NCBI GenBank assembly: GCA_016793095.1
Contig: JAEUJQ010000041.1
Span: 51,622 to 115,621, forward strand
Length of the DNA: 64,000 bases
Direction of reading: 5' to 3'
Origin: Myxococcaceae bacterium
GTDB lineage: Bacteria; Myxococcota; Myxococcia; Myxococcales; Myxococcaceae
Shown: piece by piece, positions 1 to 7,780 of the stretch
How positions within the stretch are numbered: the stretch's first letter is position 1
How the letters are laid out: each line of letters starts with the position of its first letter
Program-made: the position numbers and the translations under genes
The notes under the pieces: generated by a model
What the model was told of the DNA's origin: nothing
The model's input: only the letters and a program-made list of their open reading frames with translations
The model's database searches: none

Positions 1-7
1 CAGCCAC

Positions 8-694
8 TCAGCGCAGTGAGGCGAGCTTCTGCTCGAGTTCAGCTTTCTGGCGGTCGAGGTGCTCGCCACGTCCGACGAGCCGCCAGGCGGTCAGCCCCAC
101 GGCGCCCACGAGCACCAACACGACGCCCTCGACGAGCCAGGTGAAGAAGCCGTTCATGAGGAACGGCTGCAGCTCGGCGTTGCGCTCGCCCGAGACCTCC
201 GACCACGAGAGCGCGGCCGGGTCGACGCCGGGCCCCGCGCAGAGAAAGGCGTAGCCCATCTGGCCCTTCGCCGCTTCCCACGAGCCCTCGTAGCCCCAGC
301 TGTAGACACGGCCGGGGCCGCTGCAGCCCCGGCAGTGGGCGGCGCACAAGAGCCCCGCTGGGCTCTTCTCGATGAGCCCGAAGAGGAAGAAGTGAGGCAG
401 CACGCCGAACGTCACCCACCCCACCGCGAGCGCCCCGAGCCACCGGAGAAAGAGGGGGCCGACGGCCCTCAGCGCGTCCCTGGGCTCCCGCACGTTCGTC
501 TCGAGGAGCTTCGTGTAGAGCGCGCGCTGCGAGGCCTTTTCGGCGTCGGCGGCCTGCTTCGCCTCGGCGCTGGCCTGGTTCGCGAGGGCCTCCTGCACCT
601 TCGCGGCGACGATGGCGTCGAGCACGGGCGCGCCGCACGCGGGGCAGACGCCCGTCGAGCCGTCGAGGCTGGCGCGACACTTCGGACAGTTCAT
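8..694 (-). CDS. Zinc-ribbon membrane protein of unknown function
   Basis: The 228-residue product opens with a zinc ribbon: two CxxC pairs, CPKC at residues 3-6 and CPAC at 18-21. A short charged, Ala/Gln/Lys-rich stretch that may be helical follows. There are two hydrophobic segments likely to cross the membrane, roughly residues 83-110 and 178-206. The C-terminal tail is charged and coiled-coil-like (about 208-228). Between the membrane segments is a Cys-containing stretch with CRGC. The layout, with a ribbon at the N-terminus and two membrane helices, fits a small membrane-anchored protein. I do not recognise a specific family. It lies 38 bp downstream of the frameshifted small gene on the same strand and may be co-transcribed with it. 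The start at 694 puts the ribbon at the extreme N-terminus, as is usual for such proteins. Confidence 0.75.
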   Translation of the reverse strand: MNCPKCRASLDGSTGVCPACGAPVLDAIVAAKVQEALANQASAEAKQAADAEKASQRALYTKLLETNVREPRDALRAVGPLFLRWLGALAVGWVTFGVLPHFFLFGLIEKSPAGLLCAAHCRGCSGPGRVYSWGYEGSWEAAKGQMGYAFLCAGPGVDPAALSWSEVSGERNAELQPFLMNGFFTWLVEGVVLVLVGAVGLTAWRLVGRGEHLDRQKAELEQKLASLR

Positions 695-732
695 GAGTCC
701 CCTCCGTGGAGACCGACTCTACGTCAACGCTC

Positions 733-1237
733 TCAGCGCGTGCGCCGCAGCCGCACCTCGCCGCCCTGGTCGGTGAGGACGAGCCACGTGTTGACGCCAT
801 CGTCCTCGAGGCGGAACCCCGAGCGCAGCTGCCGTGGTGCGGCCTCGGACTCCTTGAGCTCGCCGCCGCACATCTTGCTGCGCACGACGCCGCCGGTGAG
901 GTCGAGCGTGAGCGTGGTGCCGTCAGCCGACCAGGTACAGTCCCGGGAGGCGGTGAAGATGGTGCTGGTGCATGAGTACGTCGTCGTTTGCAGCACGCCG
1001 AACTGCGCGCAGGTGCCGTCTTCGCGAAGCTCGTAGAGCTGGCCGAAGCCGCTCGGCGGGGCCCAGTCGCCTGTGACGAGGCTGCGGTACTCCACGGAGC
1101 TCGCTGAGCCGTTCATCCACTCGCCGACGAGTGGAGAGCCGGAGGCCCGCGAGGAGGAGGAGCATCATCGAGCCCATGCAGCACGCGGCCAGCGCCCCGC
1201 CGACCGAGAGGAGGATGATGAGCGTCTGCTTCTTCAT
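733..1237 (-). pseudogene. Small exported protein gene, apparently frameshifted
   Basis: An ATG at 1237 starts a typical export signal: MKKQT, then a hydrophobic run with two cysteines (CC) and a Met/Leu-rich stretch. That frame then becomes an Arg-rich sequence of no protein character. The plausible mature domain, beginning SGSPLVGEWMNGS, lies in the frame one base over and continues to the stop at 733. The switch falls near 1140-1150 in a GC-rich stretch containing GCGGGCC. Removing one base there would join both parts into one protein of about 166 residues. The mature part is a small beta-rich domain with four cysteines, resembling lipocalin-like or heat-shock-type exported domains only in general character. 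The mature frame has a stop just upstream and no good start before 1116. So this is either a real indel mutation or a sequencing error. Confidence 0.6.
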
Positions 1238-1480
1238 GGGGCGAGCATCGCGTGGTCTCTCGCGCCGAGCACGGTTCCTCTCCGAGCCGGCCTGATCTCG
1301 CGCGAGGTACCCAGACGTCTGCAGATGTGCGACCTCAACGTCTCTGAACTTTCTGCAGGGTCGTGGCCGCGTGTCGTGCAATCTTCGGTCGGTGCCTCGG
1401 GGGCCTCCAGCAAGAATGACGAGTTGTCTCCGGGTATGAATCGTGGAGCGGACGGCGCTCCCACCACACGAGGTGCGTCG

Positions 1481-4309
1481 ATGATGCGTCGGGGATCGGT
1501 CTTCGCGGGGCTGGCTGTGGTCGTCGTCGTCGGGAGCGGATGCAACTGCGGCGTCGTGCCGGTGGATGACATGGACGGTGGCGTCGGCGGCGGCTCCGCA
1601 GGCGGCACAGTGGTGGGAGGCGGGACGACGGCTGGCGGGAGCGCCGGTGGCTCCGCGGGCGGTGCGAGTGGCGGAGGGACGGCCGGTGGCGCGACTGCAG
1701 GTGGTGCGACAGCAGGCGGCGACGCAGGTGGGAGCGCGGCAGGTGGCGATGCGGGTGGGACCGCGGGCGGCTCGGCAGCAGGTGGCTCGGCAGCAGGTGG
1801 CTCGGCAGCAGGCGGCTCGACAGCAGGTGGCTCGGCTGCAGGTGGCTCGGCTGCAGGTGGCTCGGCGGCCGGTGGCTCCGTGGCTGGCGGCTCGGCGGCC
1901 GGTGGCTCCGTGGCTGGCGGCTCGGCTGCAGGTGGATCGGCTGCAGGTGGATCGGCTGCAGGTGGCTCGGCGGCCGGTGGCTCGGCGGGTGGCTCCGTGG
2001 CTGGCGGCTCGGCTGGTGGCTCCGTGGCTGGCGGCTCGGCGGGTGGCTCCGTGGCTGGCGGCTCGGCGGGTGGCTCCGTGGCCGGCGGCTCGGCGGGTGG
2101 CTCCGTGGCTGGCGGCTCGGCTGGTGGCGGCTCGGCGGGTGGCTCCGTGGCTGGCGGCTCGGCTGGTGGCTCCGTGGCTGGCGGCTCGGCTGGGGGCTCC
2201 GTGGGCGGCGGCGCTGCTGGTGGCACCGTGATGATCGACGCGTACGTCTGCGGCAACTGCCCGGGCGCGAGCGACAGCAACCCCGGCACCGCGAACTCGC
2301 CCGTCGCGACGATTGGCCGCGGCATTCAGAACGCCATCACCGCCAACCTGCCCGTGGTCTTCGTCGCGGCCAGCTACAGCGGCTCGGCCTACAGCTACAA
2401 CGAGGACATCACGATGGTGCAGGGCCGCTCGCTCCAGGGCCGGTACAACGTGCTGCCGAACCCGACGGGCGGCCTCATCTGGTCCCAGACCGGCGGCACG
2501 CCGCGCACGACGCTGCAGAACACCCAGGCCTCGGGCCTCAAGTTCCCTGTCGGCATCACCAGCGCGACCTTCGTGCAGGGCTTCATCGTGCGACAAGCCA
2601 ACGTCGGCGCGAACCGCCTCATCGGCATTCAGGTGAACTCGAGCTCGCCGACGCTTCGGGAGATTACGGTCCTCGGTCCGCTGCTGGCCGGACCTGTCCC
2701 GCAGGACAGCGTGGGCATCGACGTGTTGGCGGGCTTCGCCGGTCCTGCGAACCCGACCATCACCACCGGGCCGACGATGACCCGGAACACCATCTCTCCG
2801 ATGGGCGCGACGAACGTGAGCACCGGCCTCCTGCTCAACGGCGCGAGCGCTCAGGTGAACGTCACGGACTTGAGCGGTGGAGCGGCGGGTACTGCGTCGC
2901 GCGGCGCCTACCTGAGCGATGGCGCCGCCAGCACGTTCACCGACAGCACCTTCGCGGGCGGACTGGCGCAGAGCTGCTTCGGCTTCTTCTCGCAGGGCTC
3001 GGCGAGCGGCGTGCTGCTCGACCGCGTCACGGCGATCGGCTGTCCCCGGAACCTCGGCACCAGCATTGTCCCGCGCCTCGGGTACGGAGTGGCCTTCGAC
3101 GCCTGCCCGCTCTCCCCGGGCAGCACCAGCCCCATCGTGCGCAACTCGTCAGTGTCCGGCGGCGTGGTGGGGGGAGGCAGCAACACGGCGGCCGTCGGCG
3201 GCTCAGCGACCGATGGCTGTGACGTTCGCTTCGAGAGTACGGGCTCGGCCAGCTCGACGTACACCGGCCTCGTCCAGGCGCCGCCAACGCCGCCGCAGAC
3301 CGCGGTGGCCATCATCTGCTCGTACCGGGGGCTGCGGACCATGTCAGGACGCGACGCGCGCTGCTCAGTCAGTGGGAGCACCCTGCTGGGCAGCACCTCG
3401 CCCGCCGTGACCTTCAGCTACGGGCTCGCCTGCGAGGGCTCGTGCGCGACCGGAACGTCTGCGTGTCTGGGCTCGTGCGGCGAGGTGGTGAACAACTCCA
3501 TCAGCGCGCAGGCGGGCGGGCAGATGTCGCACGTCATCGTGACGAACTCGTCGCCGCAAGTGCGGCAGAACCGTATCGGCGTCGGAGGGAATGGCACCAA
3601 CTGCGTCAACCCCGGCACGCAGGTGCGCGGCGTCGAGACCTTCGGGGCAGGCGGCGCGTTCGTGAACAACCTCATCCTCGGCGGGGCCTGCTCCTCCGCC
3701 ATCGGCGTCGAGCAGACCCTCGCCCGGCGCTCCGACAACTCGGTGCCGTCGACGGTGTTCCACTCCAACACCATCGGTGGCGCGCCGCCGTTCGGCTCGG
3801 CCATCTCGAGCACCTTCGTGAGCGTTGGCGTCTCGTTGCTGCCGACACCCGGAGGGCCGTCCCTCAGCATGCAGAGCGGCACCTGGAGGAACAACATCAT
3901 CTACGCGGGGCCCATCGTGGTGGGCATGGGCTCGCGGCAGGCCGCCTTCGAAGAGCGCTCCGGCTCCGTCGATCCGCTCGTCGTCCAGAACAACCTGTTC
4001 CACGTCTTCACGACCGCTCCAACGATTCCTCCGCTTCCGCTGTACGTGAACGAGGGCTCGACCATCATCGGCACCGCCTCAGGCATCAACACGCTGATGG
4101 ACATGGTGACGGGCGGTAACGTCGCGGGCGACCCGCTCTTCACCAACGCGGCGATCGGCAACTACACGCTGCTCAACGGGATGTCGCCTGCGTCGCGCGC
4201 AGGCACGGCGACAGGCGCTCCGACGACCGACCTCAACGGCGTGCCTGGCAGCAGGCCGAACCCGGTGGCCACGAACCCGGACATCGGGTGCCTCGAAGCG
4301 TCGTTCTGA
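1481..4309 (+). CDS. Gly-linker lipoprotein with parallel beta-helix-like domain
   Basis: The chosen start is ATG 1481. It gives MMRRGS, a hydrophobic signal and a lipobox VGSGC, so the product is probably an outer-membrane lipoprotein of 942 residues. An open frame reaches further upstream but encodes no signal and is not protein-like. After the lipidated Cys comes a very long low-complexity linker of GGSAGG/AAGGS type (roughly residues 32-248). The folded region starts around DAYVCGNCPG, with a sequence style (SNPGTANSPVATI, then many NN/VxxN turns) typical of right-handed parallel beta-helix proteins of the DUF1565/right-handed beta-helix kind. The C-terminus ends DIGCLEASF, the usual end of such repeat domains, with no MYXO-CTERM tail. 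Substrate and role are unknown. Surface display on a flexible stalk is the inference. Confidence 0.8.
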   Translation: MMRRGSVFAGLAVVVVVGSGCNCGVVPVDDMDGGVGGGSAGGTVVGGGTTAGGSAGGSAGGASGGGTAGGATAGGATAGGDAGGSAAGGDAGGTAGGSAAGGSAAGGSAAGGSTAGGSAAGGSAAGGSAAGGSVAGGSAAGGSVAGGSAAGGSAAGGSAAGGSAAGGSAGGSVAGGSAGGSVAGGSAGGSVAGGSAGGSVAGGSAGGSVAGGSAGGGSAGGSVAGGSAGGSVAGGSAGGSVGGGAAGGTVMIDAYVCGNCPGASDSNPGTANSPVATIGRGIQNAITANLPVVFVAASYSGSAYSYNEDITMVQGRSLQGRYNVLPNPTGGLIWSQTGGTPRTTLQNTQASGLKFPVGITSATFVQGFIVRQANVGANRLIGIQVNSSSPTLREITVLGPLLAGPVPQDSVGIDVLAGFAGPANPTITTGPTMTRNTISPMGATNVSTGLLLNGASAQVNVTDLSGGAAGTASRGAYLSDGAASTFTDSTFAGGLAQSCFGFFSQGSASGVLLDRVTAIGCPRNLGTSIVPRLGYGVAFDACPLSPGSTSPIVRNSSVSGGVVGGGSNTAAVGGSATDGCDVRFESTGSASSTYTGLVQAPPTPPQTAVAIICSYRGLRTMSGRDARCSVSGSTLLGSTSPAVTFSYGLACEGSCATGTSACLGSCGEVVNNSISAQAGGQMSHVIVTNSSPQVRQNRIGVGGNGTNCVNPGTQVRGVETFGAGGAFVNNLILGGACSSAIGVEQTLARRSDNSVPSTVFHSNTIGGAPPFGSAISSTFVSVGVSLLPTPGGPSLSMQSGTWRNNIIYAGPIVVGMGSRQAAFEERSGSVDPLVVQNNLFHVFTTAPTIPPLPLYVNEGSTIIGTASGINTLMDMVTGGNVAGDPLFTNAAIGNYTLLNGMSPASRAGTATGAPTTDLNGVPGSRPNPVATNPDIGCLEASF
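1580..2225 (+). repeat. Gly/Ala/Ser-coding short tandem repeats
   Basis: DNA inside the lipoprotein gene is made of short units such as ggtggctcggcagca and ggtggctccgtggctggc, repeated tens of times with small variations. All keep the frame (units are multiples of 3) and encode GGSAA, GGSVA and GGSAG pieces. Copy number can easily change by slippage, so linker length may vary between strains. Similar arrays occur in the genes at 34781, 45302 and 62044. Confidence 0.85.
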
Positions 4310-4319
4310 GACGACGGGC

Positions 4320-4980
4320 TCACCGGCGCAGGCGAAGGGCGACGAGCACCAGCTTCGCGGCCGGGCGGGAGCCGCTGCCGCAGCCGCAGCTGACCGCCAG
4401 GGCCAACGGCTCACAGTGACGCCTGCGTCACGCGTCGGCCTCCGCTCATCACCGTCTGCAGCCTGCGGGAGCTGAACCGGCGACACGACGGCGGCGAGGT
4501 CAGTCGCGGTCGAGGCGCAGGGTGACGCCGTCGCGCGCCCCGAAGAGCTCGAGCTCTGCGGTGTGCCCACGTCGAGCGTTCCCGCCTGCGTCGGCGGCCG
4601 GTGTGCCCGCGTCGAGCGTCCCCGCCTGCGTCGGCGACCGGCGTGCCCGCGTCGAGCGTCCCCGCCTGCGTCGGCGGCCGGCGTGCCCGCGTCGAGCGTC
4701 CCCGCCTGCGTCGGCGGCCGGTGTGCCCGCGTCGAGCGTGCCTGCGTCGGCGACCGGCGTGCCCGCGTCAAACGTCCCCGCCTGCGTCGGCGGCCGGTCT
4801 GCCCGCGTCGAGCGTCCCCGCGTCAGGGGCGCCGGCACCGAGCGCGCCAGGACTCCATCGCGTCGAGTGGCGTTCCTGGACCGCGCGCACACCGCGAAGC
4901 GTGACACCGCCTCGTCGCTCAAGATGACGGCGACGCCTGACGGTGGCGCGCCCAACAAGGCGCTGAGGCGCGCGCACCAC
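4320..4980 (-). pseudogene. Possible decayed Asp-Ala-Gly-linker protein
   Basis: No open frame spans this stretch, but fragments on the minus strand look like pieces of a secreted protein. Upstream and inside the repeats, runs such as DAGTLDAGTPAADAG resemble the Asp-Ala-Gly linkers common in myxobacterial exported proteins. Near 4320-4400 a short piece reads SCGCGSGSRP followed by a hydrophobic stretch and LRLRR. That recalls the Cys, hydrophobic helix and Arg order of a MYXO-CTERM tail. The pieces lie in different frames because each 40-bp repeat shifts the frame. This is an inference. The region could equally be non-coding repeat DNA. Confidence 0.3.
4561..4826. repeat. Tandem repeat, 40-bp period, about 6.5 copies
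   Basis: Near-identical units begin at 4561, 4601, 4641, 4681, 4721, 4757 and 4797. Each carries tgcccgcgtcgagcgt and gcctgcgtcggcg. Most are 40 bp, but the unit at 4721 is 36 bp because a CCCC/CCCG-like 4-bp piece is absent. The 36-bp form keeps frame and, on the minus strand, reads ADAGTLDAGTP. The 40-bp form shifts frame every copy, which is why short open frames appear here on both strands without a coherent product. The copies are contiguous, with no unique spacers, so this is not a CRISPR array. Confidence 0.85.
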
Positions 4981-5127
4981 GCCAGGACATGCGGCTGATC
5001 AATTCGGCGGCGAACGGCGTCACGCGTCGGTCATCGCGACGCACCTCGAGCCCGGCGTGGCGCGCCCGATGACGCCGCAATGACGACCCACGCATACCTG
5101 CGCGGTTCCTTCTCGCGGAGGTCTCAC

Positions 5128-6840
5128 GTGCACGCCATTCCCAGACACCCACGGGGCTCGCAGGCCCGCGTGCTGCTCAGCAGCGTCTTCGGTCCGTTCG
5201 CTCGCGACGACGAGTACGGCAGCCGCGCGGTGAACCCGATGGAGCTGTACCACAACCAGGTGACGCGCCTGCAGGGGCCGTTCTCGCTGCGCATGTTCCA
5301 CGGCAGCTGGGGGCTCATGTTGATTCAGGCGAACGTGTCGGCCCGCTGCGCGCTGCTCGACTTCCCGTCGCGCGCGCGCTTCATCGAGGCGCTGCAACGC
5401 GAAGCCTGGGACGTCATCGGCCTCGGCGCGATTCCACCGAACGTCGGCAAGGTGAAGGAGATGTGCCGCCTCATACGGCTCTACCGCCCCGGCGCCACCA
5501 TCGTGGTGGGCGGCCACGTCGCGAGCGTGCCCGGGCTCGAGCGCCTCATCGACGCGGACCACGTCGTGCGCGGCGAGGGCGTGGCGTGGTTCCGCGAGTT
5601 CCTCGGCGACGAGGTGGACGCGCCGCTCAAGCACCCCGTCATCCGCTCGGGGTTCGGCGCGCGGGCCATGGGCGTGCCGCTGGGCGACGCACCGGAGGAC
5701 ACGGCGGCGACGCTCATCCCGTCGGTGGGGTGCCCGCTCGGCTGTAACTTCTGCGCCACCTCGGCGCTCTTCGGCGGCAAGGGCCGCTTCGTGCACTTCT
5801 ACGAGACGGGCGACGAGCTGTTCGACGTGATGGAGCAGCTCGAGGAGGCCTCCGGCACGCAGTCGTTCTTCGTGATGGACGAGAACTTCCTCTTCCACCG
5901 GCGGCGCGCGCTGCGGCTGCTCGAGCTGATGAAGGAGCACGACAAGAGCTGGAGCCTCTACGTCTTCAGCTCGGCGAACGTGCTGAAGCTGTACTCGGTG
6001 GACGAGCTGGTGGGCCTCGGTATCTCGTGGGTGTGGATCGGCCTCGAGGGCGAGGAGAGCCGGTACGCGAAGCTGAAGAACGCCGACACGCGCGCGCTCG
6101 TCCGGCGCCTGCAGGACCAGGGCATTCGCGTGCTGGGGTCGACCATCATCGGGCTCGAGCACCACTCGCTCGACAACATCGACGCGGCCATCGACTACGC
6201 CGTCGCACACGACACCGAGTTCCACCAGTTCATGTTGTACACGCCAGTGCCGGGCACGCCGCTGCACGCAGAGCACCAGGCGAAGGGAACGCTGCTGTCC
6301 GACGACGAGGTGCCGCTCGCCGACGCGCACGGGCAGCTGCGCTTCAAGCACCGGCACCCGCACCTTCCAGCCGGCGCCGAGACGGAGCTCCTGCTCCGCG
6401 CCTTCCGCCGCGACTTCGAGGTGAACGGGCCGAGCGTGATGCGCGTGGTGCGCACGCAGCTGAAGGGCTGGCTGGCGCACAAGCACCACCCCGACGCCCG
6501 CGTGCGGCGGCGCTTCGAGCGCGAGGCGAAGGGGCTCGGCACGACGTGGGCGGCCGGGCTGTGGGCCGCGCGGCGCTGGTTCTCGTCGCGCAACCCGGCC
6601 GTCGCAGCCCGCCTCGACGAGGTGCTGCAGCAGCTCTTCCGCGAGTTCGGACCCGGCGCGCGGCTGGCAGCTGCGACGCTGGGGCCGGTAGTGGCGGTCG
6701 CGCTGTGGCGTGAGGAGCGCGCGCTCGCCAGGGGTGCGACGCGAGAGCCGGCGACGAGCTGGCTGCCGCAGGCGTTGCCGTCGGTGACGGTGCGGCCAGC
6801 GCCGGCGCCGGTCCTCGAGCTCGACCCGGTCGTGAGTTGA
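5128..6840 (+). CDS. Cobalamin-binding-like radical SAM protein
   Basis: The product is a radical SAM enzyme. Numbered from the chosen start, the CX3CX2C cluster motif is C202, C206 and C209 (in VGCPLGCNFCATS), which binds the 4Fe-4S cluster that cleaves S-adenosylmethionine. Before it, residues about 75-185 form a Rossmann-like B12-binding domain (DVIGLGAIPPN, TIVVGGHVAS, VRGEGVAWF), the arrangement of class B methyltransferases and related enzymes. After the core are TPVPGTPL and a 120-residue tail rich in Arg/Ala. GTG 5128 was chosen because a strong GGAGG at 5117-5121 lies 6 bases upstream. An in-frame ATG at 5080 has no such site. No neighbour tells the substrate. Methylation or another radical reaction on a lipid, peptide or cofactor are all possible. 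Confidence 0.85.
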   Translation: MHAIPRHPRGSQARVLLSSVFGPFARDDEYGSRAVNPMELYHNQVTRLQGPFSLRMFHGSWGLMLIQANVSARCALLDFPSRARFIEALQREAWDVIGLGAIPPNVGKVKEMCRLIRLYRPGATIVVGGHVASVPGLERLIDADHVVRGEGVAWFREFLGDEVDAPLKHPVIRSGFGARAMGVPLGDAPEDTAATLIPSVGCPLGCNFCATSALFGGKGRFVHFYETGDELFDVMEQLEEASGTQSFFVMDENFLFHRRRALRLLELMKEHDKSWSLYVFSSANVLKLYSVDELVGLGISWVWIGLEGEESRYAKLKNADTRALVRRLQDQGIRVLGSTIIGLEHHSLDNIDAAIDYAVAHDTEFHQFMLYTPVPGTPLHAEHQAKGTLLSDDEVPLADAHGQLRFKHRHPHLPAGAETELLLRAFRRDFEVNGPSVMRVVRTQLKGWLAHKHHPDARVRRRFEREAKGLGTTWAAGLWAARRWFSSRNPAVAARLDEVLQQLFREFGPGARLAAATLGPVVAVALWREERALARGATREPATSWLPQALPSVTVRPAPAPVLELDPVVS

Positions 6841-6877
6841 CGCCGCGACGCACCGAGCGAGCCAGGCTCGCCGCACG

Positions 6878-7126
6878 ATGGCGGGTCGTGTCTTCGTCGC
6901 GTTGCTGCAGGCGCTCTCCTTCCCGCTCGTCATTGCAGGGCTGGCCATGCTCTTCGGTCACGAGGTGCCTGGGCCATGGACGGCGATCAACCTCCTTCTC
7001 TGGCCGCTGGTGACGGTTTCGAGCATCGCGGTTCATGAGGCGGGGCATGCCATCGTCGCGTGGCTCGTGGGACTCGAGGTCCTTCGGCAGCGGTTTCCTC
7101 GACCCGGGTCCCGAAGCCGGTTCTGA
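6878..7126 (+). pseudogene. N-terminal fragment of an M50-like membrane peptidase
   Basis: The 82-residue ORF has two hydrophobic segments and then VHEAGHAIVAWLVGLEV, in which H53, E54 and H57 match the HExxH zinc motif of site-2-protease-type (M50) membrane peptidases. The homologous part stops right after this motif. The last residues (RQRFPRPGSRSRF) are not protein-like and the second metal motif is absent. M50 proteins are normally at least 180 residues, so the 3' part is probably lost. The break lies about 50-90 bp before the ccdAB operator, so insertion or recombination of that module may have cut the gene (inference). Confidence 0.55.
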
Positions 7127-7172
7127 GAGGCAGCTCGGTGGACCAGCTCGAGGATCGCTCGTACACTGTGCA

Positions 7173-7200
7173 CGCACTCGTCATGCGCATGCCGAGTGCG
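7173..7200. promoter_or_regulatory. 28-bp near-perfect palindrome, likely CcdA/CcdB operator
   Basis: Outer arms CGCACTCG (7173-7180) and CGAGTGCG (7193-7200) are exact reverse complements. The core ATGCGCAT (7183-7190) is itself a palindrome. Only the two spacer dinucleotides break symmetry, so 26 of 28 bases match. It ends 16 bp before the ccdA start. Autoregulation by the antitoxin-toxin complex is the rule for this family. Confidence 0.7.
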
Positions 7201-7216
7201 CACCTCTGGAGCCACC

Positions 7217-7447
7217 ATGCCCCGCGCCAATCGCAAGGCGACAAACCTCACCGTCGACGCAGAGCTCGTCGAAGAAGCCCGCCGCCTCGACATCAACCTC
7301 TCGCAAGCCTTCGAGGCTCATCTTCGGGAGCTCATCCGAAGCCGCAGGGCGCAGGCGTGGCTCGCCGAGAACGCGGCCGGAATCGACGCGTACAACCGTT
7401 TCGTCGAGTCCCACGGAATCTGGAACGAGGAAGAGCGAGGCTGGTGA
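7217..7447 (+). CDS. ccdA: Type II antitoxin, CcdA family
   Basis: The 76-residue product starts MPRANRKATNLTVDAELV, a ribbon-helix-helix DNA-binding N-terminus. It ends ESHGIWNEEERGW, an acidic, probably disordered tail that would wrap the toxin. Both parts fit CcdA. ATG 7217 was chosen because GGAG lies at 7207-7210, just upstream, and the conserved NLTVD strand begins shortly after. An earlier in-frame start at 7196 would overlap the operator palindrome. The stop overlaps the toxin start by one base (TGATG), so the two genes are translationally coupled. It should neutralise CcdB and, with it, repress the operon through the palindrome just upstream. Confidence 0.85.
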   Translation: MPRANRKATNLTVDAELVEEARRLDINLSQAFEAHLRELIRSRRAQAWLAENAAGIDAYNRFVESHGIWNEEERGW

Positions 7448-7764
7448 TGGGCCAGCTCGACGTCTACCGGAACCCGAATACGAGGAGCCGCAGGGAAGTG
7501 CCGTGGCTCGTCGACCTGCAGCACCCGCTCTTGAGCGGTCTGTCGACTCGCATGATGGCGCCGCTCGTTCGTCCCGCGACGATCGGACGCGCCGCCCTCT
7601 CTCGCCTCAATCCCCGCTTCACCGTCGATGGCGAAGCGGTCGTGATGCTCACGCAACTGCTTGGCAGCGTCCGCGCAACCGCACTGACCAGGCCAGTGGC
7701 GAATCTGAATGGGTCGCGAGCAGCGATCTTGTCCGCGCTCGACATGCTCTGGTCCGGAGTATGA
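7447..7764 (+). CDS. ccdB: Type II toxin, CcdB family (gyrase poison)
   Basis: The 105-residue product starts MGQLDVYRNPNTRSRREVPW, like the N-terminal strands of CcdB. It has STRMMAPLVRP in the position of the family's GRRMVIPL segment, and ends ILSALDMLWSGV. The known toxin (E. coli F plasmid) ends LMFWGI, and those last residues contact GyrA. Here the end reads LWSGV, so the Trp is kept but one residue is inserted before Gly. That could weaken or change target binding. Known CcdB traps DNA gyrase on DNA. The start overlaps the ccdA stop. This chromosomal copy sits between a broken peptidase gene and the pyrimidine catabolism cluster. Confidence 0.85.
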   Translation: MGQLDVYRNPNTRSRREVPWLVDLQHPLLSGLSTRMMAPLVRPATIGRAALSRLNPRFTVDGEAVVMLTQLLGSVRATALTRPVANLNGSRAAILSALDMLWSGV

Positions 7765-7780
7765 GCCGAGCCCGAGCCGC

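Noticed and set aside
1234..2325. Minus-strand open frame with Pro/Glu/Ala repeats
   Set aside because: PPAEPPA is the antisense translation of the Gly/Ser/Ala repeats. No ordered start or domain.
923..2596. Long minus-strand open frame (Arg/Ala/Ser-rich)
   Set aside because: It is the antisense shadow of the Gly-linker repeats plus the frameshifted gene. Its only real part is the signal peptide near 1237.
4561..4826. Possible CRISPR array
   Set aside because: The repeats are contiguous with no unique spacers, and there are no cas genes.
5080..5127. ATG 5080 as start of the radical SAM gene
   Set aside because: No ribosome-binding site and an extra basic tail. GTG 5128 has a GGAGG 6 bases upstream.
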